NCBI RefSeq assembly: GCF_030683065.1
Contig: NZ_JAUXMX010000045.1
Location: 1-64,000 of the forward strand
DNA: 64,000 bases
Reading direction: 5' to 3'
Source: Pseudomonas sp.
GTDB lineage: Bacteria; Pseudomonadota; Gammaproteobacteria; Pseudomonadales; Pseudomonadaceae
Shown: piece after piece, positions 1 to 7,680 of the stretch
Position numbering within the stretch: position 1 is the stretch's first letter
Layout of the letters: every line of letters starts with the position of its first letter
The notes under the pieces: model-generated
What the model saw: only the letters and a program-made list of their open reading frames with translations
What the model was told of the DNA's origin: nothing
Database searches by the model: none
Program-made: the position numbers and the translations under genes

Positions 1-270
1 GGCAAGAACCGCTTCGCAGACACCGCTCAGCGCGACACCTTCATCCTCACCTTCGTGAAGGACTACAATCGAACCCGACTGCGATGCCTGGGCCACAAAG
101 CCCCCGCCGAAGTGCTCGACAACCTCCCGGGACACAACACGGAAGCGAGGACCCAGGCTTTTCTTGATGCAGCTGCTCATCGTGGGGACTGGCGAAGGTC
201 GGGACAGACACCCTCGGTGTCTGTCCCTATGGCCAGCGCCAATCGCCCGCCATGCGTGCACCGGCCGTAA
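1..270 (+). mobile_element. IS481-type transposase, 3' end only
   Basis: The reading frame is open from base 1, so the gene begins outside the window. The visible part carries the YNRTRLRCLGHKAP and NLPGHNT stretch typical of the end of the integrase-core (rve) domain of IS481-family transposases. After GHNT, where such proteins usually stop, the frame runs on through repeat DNA to a TAA at 268-270. The natural stop is therefore probably lost, or the element's end has been replaced. Family assignment comes from the C-terminal motif alone; the catalytic DDE residues are off-window. Confidence 0.6.
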
Positions 271-288
271 ACCTGGGTCCTCGCTTCC
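141..288. repeat. nested inverted repeats behind the transposase
   Basis: A perfect 17-base inverted repeat has arms at 141-157 (GGAAGCGAGGACCCAGG) and 272-288. Inside it lies a perfect 12-base hairpin, GGGACAGACACC at 201-212 pairing with 216-227 around a 3-base loop. The inner arm resembles a TGTCTGTCCC-type insertion-sequence end. This may be the right end of the IS, or a dispersed palindromic element into which it jumped. Confidence 0.65.
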
Positions 289-386
289 GCGAGGATGAGC
301 GGGTGGGAGGGGGAGGATCATCCCCCCTTTCAGGCGGCGAGAGCACCCGGCGCCGGCCCTAACCTCCTCCCATCGGAGGACTTCCC

Positions 387-758
387 ATGCGTTTGCCGCT
401 TCTCGCCGCCGCCCTGTCGATTGCGGCGACCCTGCCCATGGCGACCCCCGCCGCCGCCCAGACCCCCACCCCCGACTACTTCGCCATCGAGCGGTGCGCG
501 GCGGCCTATCGGCGGCTGTCGCAGATCGATGGCGAGGCGCTGGACGGCTATCCCGGCAGGCCGCCGGTCTGGGAGCAGAAGACCCGGGCCGCCTTCGCCG
601 GGCTCAAGGCGCGTGACGAACAGCCCAACGACACCGAGATCTGGCTCGGCATCGGCCACGCCAACCTCAACTTCGAGGACGCCATTATCGCCGGGACGAT
701 GAAGCGGGCGGACATCGTGAAGGTCGCCAACGCCTGCACCGCGAAGTGGAAGTTTTGA
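387..758 (+). CDS. small secreted protein of unknown function
   Basis: This 123-residue protein has a clear signal peptide: Arg at position 3, a hydrophobic core at residues 4-20, and a predicted cut after the PAAA run near residue 24. The mature part has two cysteines, near residues 37 and 117, that could form a disulfide. No family is recognised. GGAGG lies eight bases before the ATG and supports the start. The gene stands alone between IS remnants and a palindromic repeat. A periplasmic location is inferred from the signal peptide. Confidence 0.7.
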   Translation: MRLPLLAAALSIAATLPMATPAAAQTPTPDYFAIERCAAAYRRLSQIDGEALDGYPGRPPVWEQKTRAAFAGLKARDEQPNDTEIWLGIGHANLNFEDAIIAGTMKRADIVKVANACTAKWKF

Positions 759-780
759 AGGGGGCGGCGGTGACGCCTTG

Positions 781-895
781 CGTGCTTCGCGACGCCGGCC
801 CGAGAGCCGGCTCCTCAGCATGACGAAGGTGGTTTGCGTTCCACAGAGTTCGTCATCCTGAGGAGCGAGCTTCAAGCGAGCGTCGCGAAGGACGC
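781..895. repeat. long palindromic intergenic element, copy 1
   Basis: Left arm 781-826 (CGTGCTTCGCGACGC ... CTCCTCAGCATGACGA) pairs with right arm 850-895 (TCGTCATCCTGAGGAG ... GCGTCGCGAAGGACG). Each arm contains its own small hairpin. The same CTTCG...CTCAG.ATGACG pattern recurs at 5469-5608 and 19281-19383. No coding potential is seen. Elements of this form are common between genes of Caulobacterales and other alphaproteobacteria. Confidence 0.8.
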
Positions 896-947
896 ATGGC
901 CCGACAAAACCCGGCCTTCGCCGGGAACACGGACCTGAGGCCTGAAA

Positions 948-1005
948 AGCGAGACTCCCGAGACATATAGTCTGGAGACAAGGCGAGACATTCCGCCCCT
1001 TTTCG
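948..1005. repeat. GAGAC/TATAGTC element, copy 1
   Basis: The stretch starts AGCGAGACTCCCGAGACA and continues through TATAGTC and repeated GAGACA. A near-identical arrangement occurs at 22781-22845. GAGAC-type pentamers recur at short spacing around a central TATAGTC. It lies between the palindromic element and the ftsK promoter region. Function is unknown; it could be a protein-binding array or a small repeat family. Confidence 0.55.
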
Positions 1006-1288
1006 CCCCATCGCGAGACGCTGTCCGGCGGAATCCATCCACCCCCTGCGGAACGGACGGATAATGCCTGGATGCAGGCTGCTCCGACCATCGCCGAGAC
1101 CGCCCCCACCCTTGCCCCACAAGGCATTGAGCCGGCCCCGCGCCCCGCCTCCGCCGCCCACGGCGAGCGGCGCGACGGGCCGGCGCCCCGCTTCGACGCT
1201 CCGTTGCGCACAGGCCCGCACCCGGCGACCCGCCCGCTTCAGCATCACGCGCGACACTGGAGACAGGCCGCGCCCATCGCCGACCAGA

Positions 1289-1304
1289 GTAAACGCCCCT
1301 TAAC
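1289..1304 (+). promoter_or_regulatory. CtrA-like box upstream of ftsK
   Basis: GTAA, seven bases, then TTAAC matches the Caulobacterales CtrA full-site consensus TTAA-N7-TTAAC with one mismatch. It ends about 31 bases before the chosen ftsK start. CtrA control of cell-division genes is well known in this order; use of this particular site is inferred from the motif only. Confidence 0.4.
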
Positions 1305-1335
1305 CCTCTACGGGCCAGATAGGCGGCTCAGAACG

Positions 1336-3747
1336 ATGTTGGGGGCGCGGATGGCGCGGGCGGCGAGGCGGACCGGGCTGGACATGGCGATGGAGCTGGC
1401 GGCCTGGGCCTGGACCCAGCCGTTCAGCGCGCGCCTGCGCGGCGGCGTGGTCGCGGCGGCGGGCCTGGCGCTGATCGCCGCCTTCGCGACCTGGAATTCC
1501 GCCGATCCGAGCCTGAACGTCGCGTCCGCCCTGCCGGCGACCAACATCCTGCGCGGACCCGGCGCCGTGGTCGCCGACATCTTCGTGCAGTCGCTGGGCC
1601 TGGCCGCCTGGGGACTGGCGCTGCTGATGGTCGTCTTCGGCCTGACCCGCGCCGTCGATCCCGATCCCGACGCCCATCGCGGCATGACCCGCATCCGCGC
1701 CCTGGTGGGCGCGGGGGCCGTGCTGGCCCTGGCCGGCGCCATCGCCGCGCCGAGCCCGCCCAAAACCTGGGCCCTGGCCCGGGGGCTGGGCGGCTTCTGG
1801 GGCGACGGCCTGCTGGGCGCCCTGTCGGGCATCATCGCCTTCGCCCGCATTCCCGGCGCGGAGCTGATCGCCGCGCTGGTGCTGCTGGCCGTCGGCGGGT
1901 TCGCCGCCACCTGGGCGCTGGGCGTCAGCCGCGCCGGCATGGCCCGCGCCGCCGAGGGGGCGCTGGAGACCCTGTTGGCCCGCCGCCCCGCGCCGCGCGC
2001 GTCAGAACCGGCCGCGCCCGTCCGCGCCGCCGCGCCCCGCCGCGCCGCAAAGGCGGCCACAACGCCCAAGCCCCTGCGCTTCGCCGACGATGCGCCCGCC
2101 GAGATCGCCGAGGACGAGGCCGACATTCCCGCCCCCGGCCGCGCCGGCGCCCCGGCCATCAAGCCGCCCAAGCCGGCGCCGAAGAACAGCAGCCGCGAGG
2201 TGCGCGAGCAGCAGAAGACCTTCGACTTCGTCGCGCCCGGCGGCTTCATGCTCCCGGAACTGGCCATGCTGGCCAAGCCCAAGCCCCGCGTCGGCGGCTT
2301 CGACGAGGAGGCCCTGCGCCAGAACGCCCGGCTGCTGGAAAGCGTGCTCAGCGAGTTCGGCATCCGCGGGGCCATCGACCAGATCCGGCCGGGTCCCGTC
2401 GTCACCCTCTATGAACTGGTCCCGGCGCCAGGCGTGAAGCACGCGCGGGTCGTGGCCCTGGCCGACGACATCTCCCGCTCGATGGGCGTCGCCGCCTGCC
2501 GGGTGTCGGTGGTCTCGGGCCGCAACGCCATCGCCCTGGAGTTGCCCAACGCCAGGCGCGAGACGGTCTATCTGCGCGACCTGCTGGCCAGCGCCGACTA
2601 CGAGAAGGCCTCCCAGACCCTGCCCATGGCGCTGGGCGAGACCATCGGCGGCGAGCCCTATATCGCCGACCTGGCCCGCATGCCCCACCTGCTGATCGCC
2701 GGCACCACCGGCTCGGGCAAGTCGGTCGGGGTCAACGCCATGATCCTGTCGATCCTCTACCGGCTGAGCCCCGAGCAGTGCCGGTTCATCATGATCGACC
2801 CCAAGATGCTCGAGCTCTCCGTCTATGACGGCATCCCGCACCTGCTGGCCCCGGTGGTGACGGACTCGAAGAAGGCGATCGTGGCCCTGAAGTGGACCGT
2901 CCGTGAGATGGAGGACCGCTATCGCCGCATGGCCAAGATCGGCGTGCGCGGCATCGCCGCCTACAACGAGCGGGCCAAGGAGGCGCTGGACAAGGGCGAG
3001 CACTTCGAACGGACCGTCCAGACCGGGTTCGACGAGGCCGGCCGCCCGATCTTCGAGAGCGAGAAGATCCGCCCCGAGCACATGCCCTATCTGGTGGTGG
3101 TCATCGACGAGGTCGCCGACCTGATGATGGTGGCCGGCAAGGACATCGAGGGCGCCGTGCAGCGGCTGGCCCAGATGGCCCGCGCCGCCGGCATCCACCT
3201 GATCATGGCCACCCAAAGGCCGTCGGTGGACGTCATCACCGGCACCATCAAGGCCAACTTCCCGACCCGGATCAGCTTCCAGGTCACCTCGCGCATCGAC
3301 AGCCGCACCATCCTGGGCGAGCAGGGCGCCGAGCAGCTGCTGGGCCAGGGCGACATGCTCTACATGGCCGGCGGCAGCGGCGGGCGGCTGACCCGCCTGC
3401 ACGGCCCGTTCGTGGCCGACGAGGAGGTGGCGGCGGTGGCCAAGTTCCTGCGCGAGCAGGGCGCGCCGCAGTACCTGGACGAGGTCACCGCCGGCGGCGA
3501 TGACGAGGACGGCGACGGCGGCGGCCACAGTTCAGGCGGCGGTGACGGCGACGAGAATAGCCTCTACGACCGCGCCGTGGCCGTGGTCACCCGCGACGGC
3601 AAGGCCTCGACCAGCTACATCCAGCGCCGGCTGCAGATCGGCTACAACCGCGCCGCCTCGCTGATTGAACGGATGGAGCAGGAGGGCGTTGTTGGTCCCG
3701 CCAACCACGCCGGCAAGCGCGAGATCCTGGCCCCGCCGCCGCCCTGA
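1336..3747 (+). CDS. ftsK: DNA translocase FtsK
   Basis: FtsK is a septum-anchored DNA pump that clears chromosome termini before division. This 803-residue protein has about four hydrophobic segments in residues 30-195, a Pro/Ala-rich linker (about 210-300), the alpha/beta motor with Walker A GTTGSGKS at 456-463 and a Walker B region around VVVIDEVADL, then an acidic Gly-rich spacer. The C-terminal gamma winged helix (DGKASTSYIQRRLQIGYNRA) recognises KOPS-type sequences. The frame is open upstream to 1072, but that part is low-complexity, Pro/Arg-rich and overlaps the candidate promoter. I therefore start at ATG 1336; ATG 1351 is the alternative. lolA follows after 47 bases. Confidence 0.93.
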   Translation: MLGARMARAARRTGLDMAMELAAWAWTQPFSARLRGGVVAAAGLALIAAFATWNSADPSLNVASALPATNILRGPGAVVADIFVQSLGLAAWGLALLMVVFGLTRAVDPDPDAHRGMTRIRALVGAGAVLALAGAIAAPSPPKTWALARGLGGFWGDGLLGALSGIIAFARIPGAELIAALVLLAVGGFAATWALGVSRAGMARAAEGALETLLARRPAPRASEPAAPVRAAAPRRAAKAATTPKPLRFADDAPAEIAEDEADIPAPGRAGAPAIKPPKPAPKNSSREVREQQKTFDFVAPGGFMLPELAMLAKPKPRVGGFDEEALRQNARLLESVLSEFGIRGAIDQIRPGPVVTLYELVPAPGVKHARVVALADDISRSMGVAACRVSVVSGRNAIALELPNARRETVYLRDLLASADYEKASQTLPMALGETIGGEPYIADLARMPHLLIAGTTGSGKSVGVNAMILSILYRLSPEQCRFIMIDPKMLELSVYDGIPHLLAPVVTDSKKAIVALKWTVREMEDRYRRMAKIGVRGIAAYNERAKEALDKGEHFERTVQTGFDEAGRPIFESEKIRPEHMPYLVVVIDEVADLMMVAGKDIEGAVQRLAQMARAAGIHLIMATQRPSVDVITGTIKANFPTRISFQVTSRIDSRTILGEQGAEQLLGQGDMLYMAGGSGGRLTRLHGPFVADEEVAAVAKFLREQGAPQYLDEVTAGGDDEDGDGGGHSSGGGDGDENSLYDRAVAVVTRDGKASTSYIQRRLQIGYNRAASLIERMEQEGVVGPANHAGKREILAPPPP

Positions 3748-3794
3748 CGGCGGTCTGCCCTGAATTCGCCGTTCGGCCCTGCTAGACGGATGCC

Positions 3795-4415
3795 ATGACC
3801 ACGACCAGACGCGCCCTTCTCGCCGCCGCCCCGGCCCTGCTGCTGGCCCCCGGCCTCGCCCACGCGGCCCTGTCGCCCGCCGAACAGGGCATGGTCGACA
3901 AGGCCACGGCCTACCTGCAGGGGCTGCAGTCGGCGCGCGGCAAGTTCGTGCAGACCGACGCCCGCGGCTCGCAGACGACCGGCATGCTGTACCTGCAGCG
4001 CCCGGGCAAGGCGCGCTTCGAGTACGAGGAGCCCTCCAGCCTGCTGGTGGTCTCCGACGGCCGCGTGGTCTCGGTGTCCGACAAGCGACTGAAGACCGTG
4101 AACCGCTATTTCCTGAGCCAGACGCCGCTGAAGCTGTTCCTGGCCGACGAGATCCGGCTGGACCGCGGCGTGCACATCGCCGGGGTGAAGCCCCTGAACG
4201 ATGGCTTCGAGATCACCGCCCAGGACCGGGCCGGCAAGACCAAGGGGCAGATCATCATGACCTTCTCCGACAATCCGATGCAGCTGCTCGGCTGGACGGT
4301 CACCGACGCCCGCAACGCCCCGACCCGGGTGCGGCTGACCAGCCTGGTGCGCGCCTCGGGCCTCGACCCCGCCCTGTTCCGGGCCCCCGCTCCCCCCCCG
4401 ACGCGTCGAGGCTGA
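3795..4415 (+). CDS. lolA: outer-membrane lipoprotein carrier LolA
   Basis: The periplasmic chaperone LolA takes lipoproteins from the LolCDE complex to the outer membrane. The 206-residue product begins with a Tat-like signal peptide (TTTRRALL, ending AHA near residue 25). The mature part shows the family pattern: ARGKFVQTDARG near the start and the GMLYLQRPGKARFEYE strand pair. The start ATG follows ftsK by 47 bases, and ftsK-lolA-xthA order is usual in Caulobacterales. The tail ends in an unusual Pro/Arg-rich stretch. Confidence 0.88.
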   Translation: MTTTRRALLAAAPALLLAPGLAHAALSPAEQGMVDKATAYLQGLQSARGKFVQTDARGSQTTGMLYLQRPGKARFEYEEPSSLLVVSDGRVVSVSDKRLKTVNRYFLSQTPLKLFLADEIRLDRGVHIAGVKPLNDGFEITAQDRAGKTKGQIIMTFSDNPMQLLGWTVTDARNAPTRVRLTSLVRASGLDPALFRAPAPPPTRRG

Positions 4416-4469
4416 CGCCCGGCTGGTTTGTGACACATTCGCAACAGGCAAATACCTCGATTCAACCTG

Positions 4470-4499
4470 TTGACGTTTCTGCGCCCTCGTTGCAATAAT
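4470..4499 (+). promoter_or_regulatory. sigma70-type promoter before the candidate small RNA
   Basis: TTGACG at 4470-4475 and AATAAT at 4494-4499 are separated by 18 bases. This predicts a transcript start near 4506, well before the xthA start codon at 4657. It lies in the gap after lolA. Confidence 0.45.
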
Positions 4500-4505
4500 G
4501 CCACG

Positions 4506-4629
4506 CATAACGGTAGCGCGCCCGACCTCGCGATACCGTCGCACCGTGCCGGAACCTATCCCCTCCCGGCGGCGGCATGAGAGACCACTTTTTGCGCCCG
4601 GATGCTTCATGCATCCGGGCGTTTCTTTT
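4506..4629 (+). ncRNA. candidate structured small RNA between lolA and xthA
   Basis: A promoter-like pair and a strong intrinsic terminator bracket about 124 bases. The interval folds into at least two hairpins before the terminator. The first pairs CGGTAGCGCG with CGCGATACCG around a C-rich loop. The second pairs TGCCG with CGGCA around a loop containing CCCCTCCC. C-rich loops of this kind resemble the anti-Shine-Dalgarno loops of alphaproteobacterial trans-acting small RNAs. No known RNA family was recognised. It could instead be a leader/attenuator of xthA. Confidence 0.4.
4595..4629 (+). terminator. intrinsic terminator upstream of xthA
   Basis: A perfect 11-base stem CGCCCGGATGC / GCATCCGGGCG with a TTCAT loop is followed by TTTCTTTT. 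It ends either the candidate small RNA or the ftsK-lolA transcript. A separate start site or read-through would be needed for xthA. Confidence 0.85.
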
Positions 4630-4656
4630 GACGGAAAACCCCGTATCTGGAAGCCC

Positions 4657-5463
4657 ATGCGCCTTCGCCTCGCCACCTGGAACATCAACTCCGTCCGCCC
4701 GCGCGGCGAGCTCATCGGCCGGATGGTCGACGAGGTCGCCCCGGACGTCCTGTGCCTGCAGGAGATCAAGTGCCAGACGGCCGAGTTCCCCAGGCAGATG
4801 TTCGAGGATCTGGGCTTTTCCCACTTCCGCATCGCCGGCCAGAAGGGCTGGCACGGGGTGGCCATCGCCTCGCGCCATCCGATCGAGGACGCCCAGCCGC
4901 TCGAGGTCTGTCGCGAGGGCCACGCCCGCTGCGTCGGCGCGAAGATCGCCGGGGTCGAGATCCACAACTTCTACATCCCGGCCGGCGGCGACACGCCCGA
5001 CCGGGCGCTGAACCCGAAGTTCGACCACAAGCTGGACTTCTACGAGGGCCTGACCCGCGAGCTGGCCAAACGCGATCCAAAGGCTCCGCTGGTGGTCACC
5101 GGCGACCTCAACGTGGCCCCGGGCGAGTTCGACGTCTGGAACCACCGCTACATGTCGAAGATCGTCAGCCACACGCCGGTCGAGATCGAGGCCTTCCGGG
5201 CGATGCAGGCGTCGCTGGGCCTGATCAACCTGGTGCGGGAGGCGGCGCCCGAGCCGGAGAAGCTGGCCAGCTGGTGGAGCTACCGCGCCGCCGACTTCCG
5301 CCAGTCCAATCGCGGCCTGCTGCTGGACCACATCCTGGTCACGCCCGGCCTGCGCGACGCCGCCTTCGCCACCGGCCGGGCCCAGGCCCGCATCCACGAC
5401 GACGTGCGCGGCTGGGACAAGCCCAGCGACCACGCCCCGGTCACGGCGGATTTCATGGTCTAG
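4657..5463 (+). CDS. xthA: exodeoxyribonuclease III
   Basis: XthA is an AP endonuclease and 3'-5' exonuclease of base-excision repair. The 268-residue protein has the endonuclease/exonuclease/phosphatase fold: TWNINS near the N-terminus, the metal-binding Glu of CLQEIKC, the VTGDLNVAP loop, and the C-terminal DHILV and SDHAPV motifs with the catalytic His. The length matches the family. I chose ATG 4657 because the family begins at MxLRLATWNINS; the longer open frame from 4498 crosses the terminator and is not conserved in style. Confidence 0.93.
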   Translation: MRLRLATWNINSVRPRGELIGRMVDEVAPDVLCLQEIKCQTAEFPRQMFEDLGFSHFRIAGQKGWHGVAIASRHPIEDAQPLEVCREGHARCVGAKIAGVEIHNFYIPAGGDTPDRALNPKFDHKLDFYEGLTRELAKRDPKAPLVVTGDLNVAPGEFDVWNHRYMSKIVSHTPVEIEAFRAMQASLGLINLVREAAPEPEKLASWWSYRAADFRQSNRGLLLDHILVTPGLRDAAFATGRAQARIHDDVRGWDKPSDHAPVTADFMV

Positions 5464-5468
5464 TCATC

Positions 5469-5608
5469 GCGTGCTTCGACGCGCACCGGAGTTCACCCTC
5501 GGGCCGCCATTCGGCGGACCCGGGGGGGCGGTGCTCAGCATGACGTCGGTGGACAGCCTTTTGAACAGATCATCCTGAGCAGCCGCAAAGCGGCGTGTCG
5601 AAGCACGC
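5469..5608. repeat. long palindromic intergenic element, copy 2
   Basis: GCGTGCTTCGAC at the left end pairs with GTCGAAGCACGC at the right end. Further in, GCTCAGCATGA pairs with TCATCCTGAGC. It fills the gap between the convergent xthA and cenR genes, so it could double as a two-way transcription end. It shares its core with 781-895 and 19281-19383. Confidence 0.75.
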
Positions 5609-5614
5609 AACGCA

Positions 5615-6301
5615 TCAAGGCTGCAGCCGATAACCCCCTGCCTCGGTCAGCAGCAGCCGCGCATTCGCGGGATCGGGCTCGATCTTCTGCCGCAGCCGGT
5701 AGACGTGGGTTTCCAGCGTGTGGGTGGTGACGCCCGCGTTGTAGCCCCAGACCTCGGTCAGCAGCTCCTCGCGTGACACCGACTTGGCCCCACTGCGATA
5801 AAGGTACTTGAGGATGTTGGTTTCCTTCTCGGTCAGCCGCACCTTTTTCGCCCTGTCGTCGACCAGCAGCTTCTGGGCCGGGCGGAACTCGTAGGGGCCG
5901 ATGCGGAAGACAGCGTCCTCGGACGCTTCGTGGCTGCGCAGATGGGCCCGGATGCGGGCCAGCAGAACCCCGAAGCGGAAAGGTTTGGTCACATAGTCAT
6001 TGGCCCCCGAATCGAGGCCCAGGATGGTGTCGGCGTCGGTCGCCGCCGCCGTCAGCATGATGATCGGCGCCGTCACACCGCCCTTGCGCATCAGACGGCA
6101 GGCCTCGCGGCCGTCCATGTCGGGCAGGTCGACGTCGAGCAGGATCAGGTCCGGCCGGGCTTCCCGGCCCAGCCGTCCGCCCTCCCCGGCCGTCTCGGCC
6201 TGAACCACCGCGAATTCCTCGTGGAGCGCCAGCTGCTCGGCCAGTGCGCTCCGGAGGTCGTTGTCGTCGTCGACGATGAGGAGTGTCTTGCGTTGCGCCA
6301 T
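5615..6301 (-). CDS. cenR: OmpR-family response regulator CenR
   Basis: The 228-residue protein has a receiver domain (acidic pair DDD at 11-13, phospho-acceptor Asp56 in LLDVD, conserved TKPF lysine) and a C-terminal OmpR/PhoB winged helix. The sequence closely resembles Caulobacter CenR, the essential regulator paired with the kinase CenK in envelope control, and the neighbourhood fits that order. No kinase gene is adjacent, as is usual for CenR. Start at ATG 6301 gives MAQRKTLLIVDDD; the upstream extension to 6340 is not family-like. Confidence 0.85.
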   Translation of the reverse strand: MAQRKTLLIVDDDNDLRSALAEQLALHEEFAVVQAETAGEGGRLGREARPDLILLDVDLPDMDGREACRLMRKGGVTAPIIMLTAAATDADTILGLDSGANDYVTKPFRFGVLLARIRAHLRSHEASEDAVFRIGPYEFRPAQKLLVDDRAKKVRLTEKETNILKYLYRSGAKSVSREELLTEVWGYNAGVTTHTLETHVYRLRQKIEPDPANARLLLTEAGGYRLQP

Positions 6302-6406
6302 CAACAGACCATGCACCGGTTCGCGGCCTCTGGCCAACATGCGGGCGAGACCTGGGGTTACAGATAGGGCCCGCGCGCGGCTATTTCACGGCCTTCACCG
6401 CCGCCG

Positions 6407-7069
6407 TCAGCCTCGCCCGCCGAACAGCGCCGACCCGACCCGGACGCTGGTGGCGCCGAGGCGTACCGCCACAGGGTAGTCAGCGCTCATACCCATGGAA
6501 AGTTTCGTCAGGCCGTTGCGCGCGGCGATATCGGCCAGCATCCCGAAGTGCGGTTCCGGGGGCTCGCCGTCGGGCGGGATGCACATCAGGCCCTCCAGGG
6601 TCAGGCCGAGACCGCGACAACCGGCGATGAAGGCGTCCGCAGCAGCTGGCGCGACACCCGCCTTCTGCGGCTCCTCGCCGGTGTTGACCTGGACATAGAG
6701 ACGGACGGCTGTATCCGAGCGGACCATCTCCCGCGCCAGAGCCTCGGCCAGCTTCTGGCGATCGACGGTCTCGATGACATCGAACAGGGCGACGGCCTCG
6801 CGCACCTTGTTGGTTTGCAGGGGCCCGATCAGGCGCAGCTCGACGCCCTCGCGGCGCGGAATCCAGCGGCCCATGGCCTCCTGGACGCGGTTTTCGCCGA
6901 ACACCCGCTGTCCGGCGGCCAACATGGCGTCGATCTTCTCGTCCGGCTGTTGCTTGGAGACGGCGACAAGGGTCACATCATCCGGCGACCGTCCGGCGTC
7001 CCGCGCCGCCTCGGCGATACGGTTCAGCACGGAAAGGCGCGCGTCAGCGACAGCGGATGAGTGAGGCAA
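6407..7069 (-). CDS. yggS: YggS/PLPHP family pyridoxal-phosphate homeostasis protein
   Basis: These proteins bind PLP without a known enzymatic reaction and keep vitamin B6 and amino-acid pools balanced. The product shows LVAVSKQQP (PLP-binding lysine), GENRVQEA, LRLIGPLQTNK, and the closing LSMGMSADYPVAVRLGATSVRVG. No ATG lies near the expected start. TTG at 7069 gives a family-like N-terminus and overlaps the divergent thiE-like start by 13 bases; TTG 7132 is possible but adds unlikely sequence. Confidence 0.85.
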   Translation of the reverse strand: MPHSSAVADARLSVLNRIAEAARDAGRSPDDVTLVAVSKQQPDEKIDAMLAAGQRVFGENRVQEAMGRWIPRREGVELRLIGPLQTNKVREAVALFDVIETVDRQKLAEALAREMVRSDTAVRLYVQVNTGEEPQKAGVAPAAADAFIAGCRGLGLTLEGLMCIPPDGEPPEPHFGMLADIAARNGLTKLSMGMSADYPVAVRLGATSVRVGSALFGGRG

Positions 7070-7680
7070 CGGGTGATCTCCAGCGGCTGGCGGACCTTGC
7101 GGCGTCCTTACGACCCCGCCTGCCCGGCGCAAAGCCCCTGCCCCGTCTGATTTTCGTCACCGATCCTGACCGGACCCCCGATCCGGCCGCCGTCGCCGCG
7201 CGACTGCCGGCCGGCTGCGGGGTGATCTACCGGGCCTTCGGGGCGGGCGATGCGCTGGACAAGGCGCGGGCGTTGGCCGCCATCGCCGGCGCTCGGGAGC
7301 TGCTGCTTCTGATCGGCGCCGATCCGGCCCTGGCCGAGGCCGTGGGGGCCGGGGGGGTGCACCTGCCTGAGCGCGACCTTGGCCGCGCGGAGAGCTTGAA
7401 AGCGGCCCGTCCCGACTGGACCGTCACCGGCGCCGTCCATTCGCTGGAGGCGGCCCGGCTGGCGGCGGCGTTCGGCTGCGACGCGGTGCTGGCCTCGACC
7501 GTCTTCGCCAGCGCCAGCCCCTCGGCGGGACCACCCATGGGCGCAGCGGCCTTCGCCGCCTTCGTCGCCGCCGCGCCCCTGCCCGTCTACGCCCTGGGCG
7601 GCGTGAACGCGAAAACAGCGCCGGAACTGGTCAGCTCGGGCGCGGCGGGATTTGCAATGGTGGAGGCCTTCAGAACTTGA
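7057..7680 (+). CDS. thiamine phosphate synthase-like protein (ThiE/TenI fold)
   Basis: The 207-residue protein has the TIM-barrel pattern of the ThiE/TenI family: LPRLIFVTDPDRTPDP near the start, GGVHLPERDL, the VTGAVHSLEAA strand, VLASTVF, and the closing YALGGVNAKTAPELVSSGAAGFAMV. ThiE joins the thiamine pyrimidine and thiazole phosphates, whereas TenI-like relatives can lack that activity. No other thi genes are nearby, so the exact role is open. It diverges from yggS with overlapping starts and overlaps ntrZ by 11 bases at its 3' end. Confidence 0.75.
   Translation: MSEATGDLQRLADLAASLRPRLPGAKPLPRLIFVTDPDRTPDPAAVAARLPAGCGVIYRAFGAGDALDKARALAAIAGARELLLLIGADPALAEAVGAGGVHLPERDLGRAESLKAARPDWTVTGAVHSLEAARLAAAFGCDAVLASTVFASASPSAGPPMGAAAFAAFVAAAPLPVYALGGVNAKTAPELVSSGAAGFAMVEAFRT

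Noticed and set aside
1072..1335. An 88-codon N-terminal extension of FtsK
   Set aside because: The extension is Pro/Arg-rich, unlike any FtsK N-terminus, and covers a promoter-like CtrA box.
2002..3528. A 508-codon open frame antisense to ftsK
   Set aside because: It is His/Gly/Asp-rich low-complexity translation opposite the FtsK motor domain, with no recognisable family.
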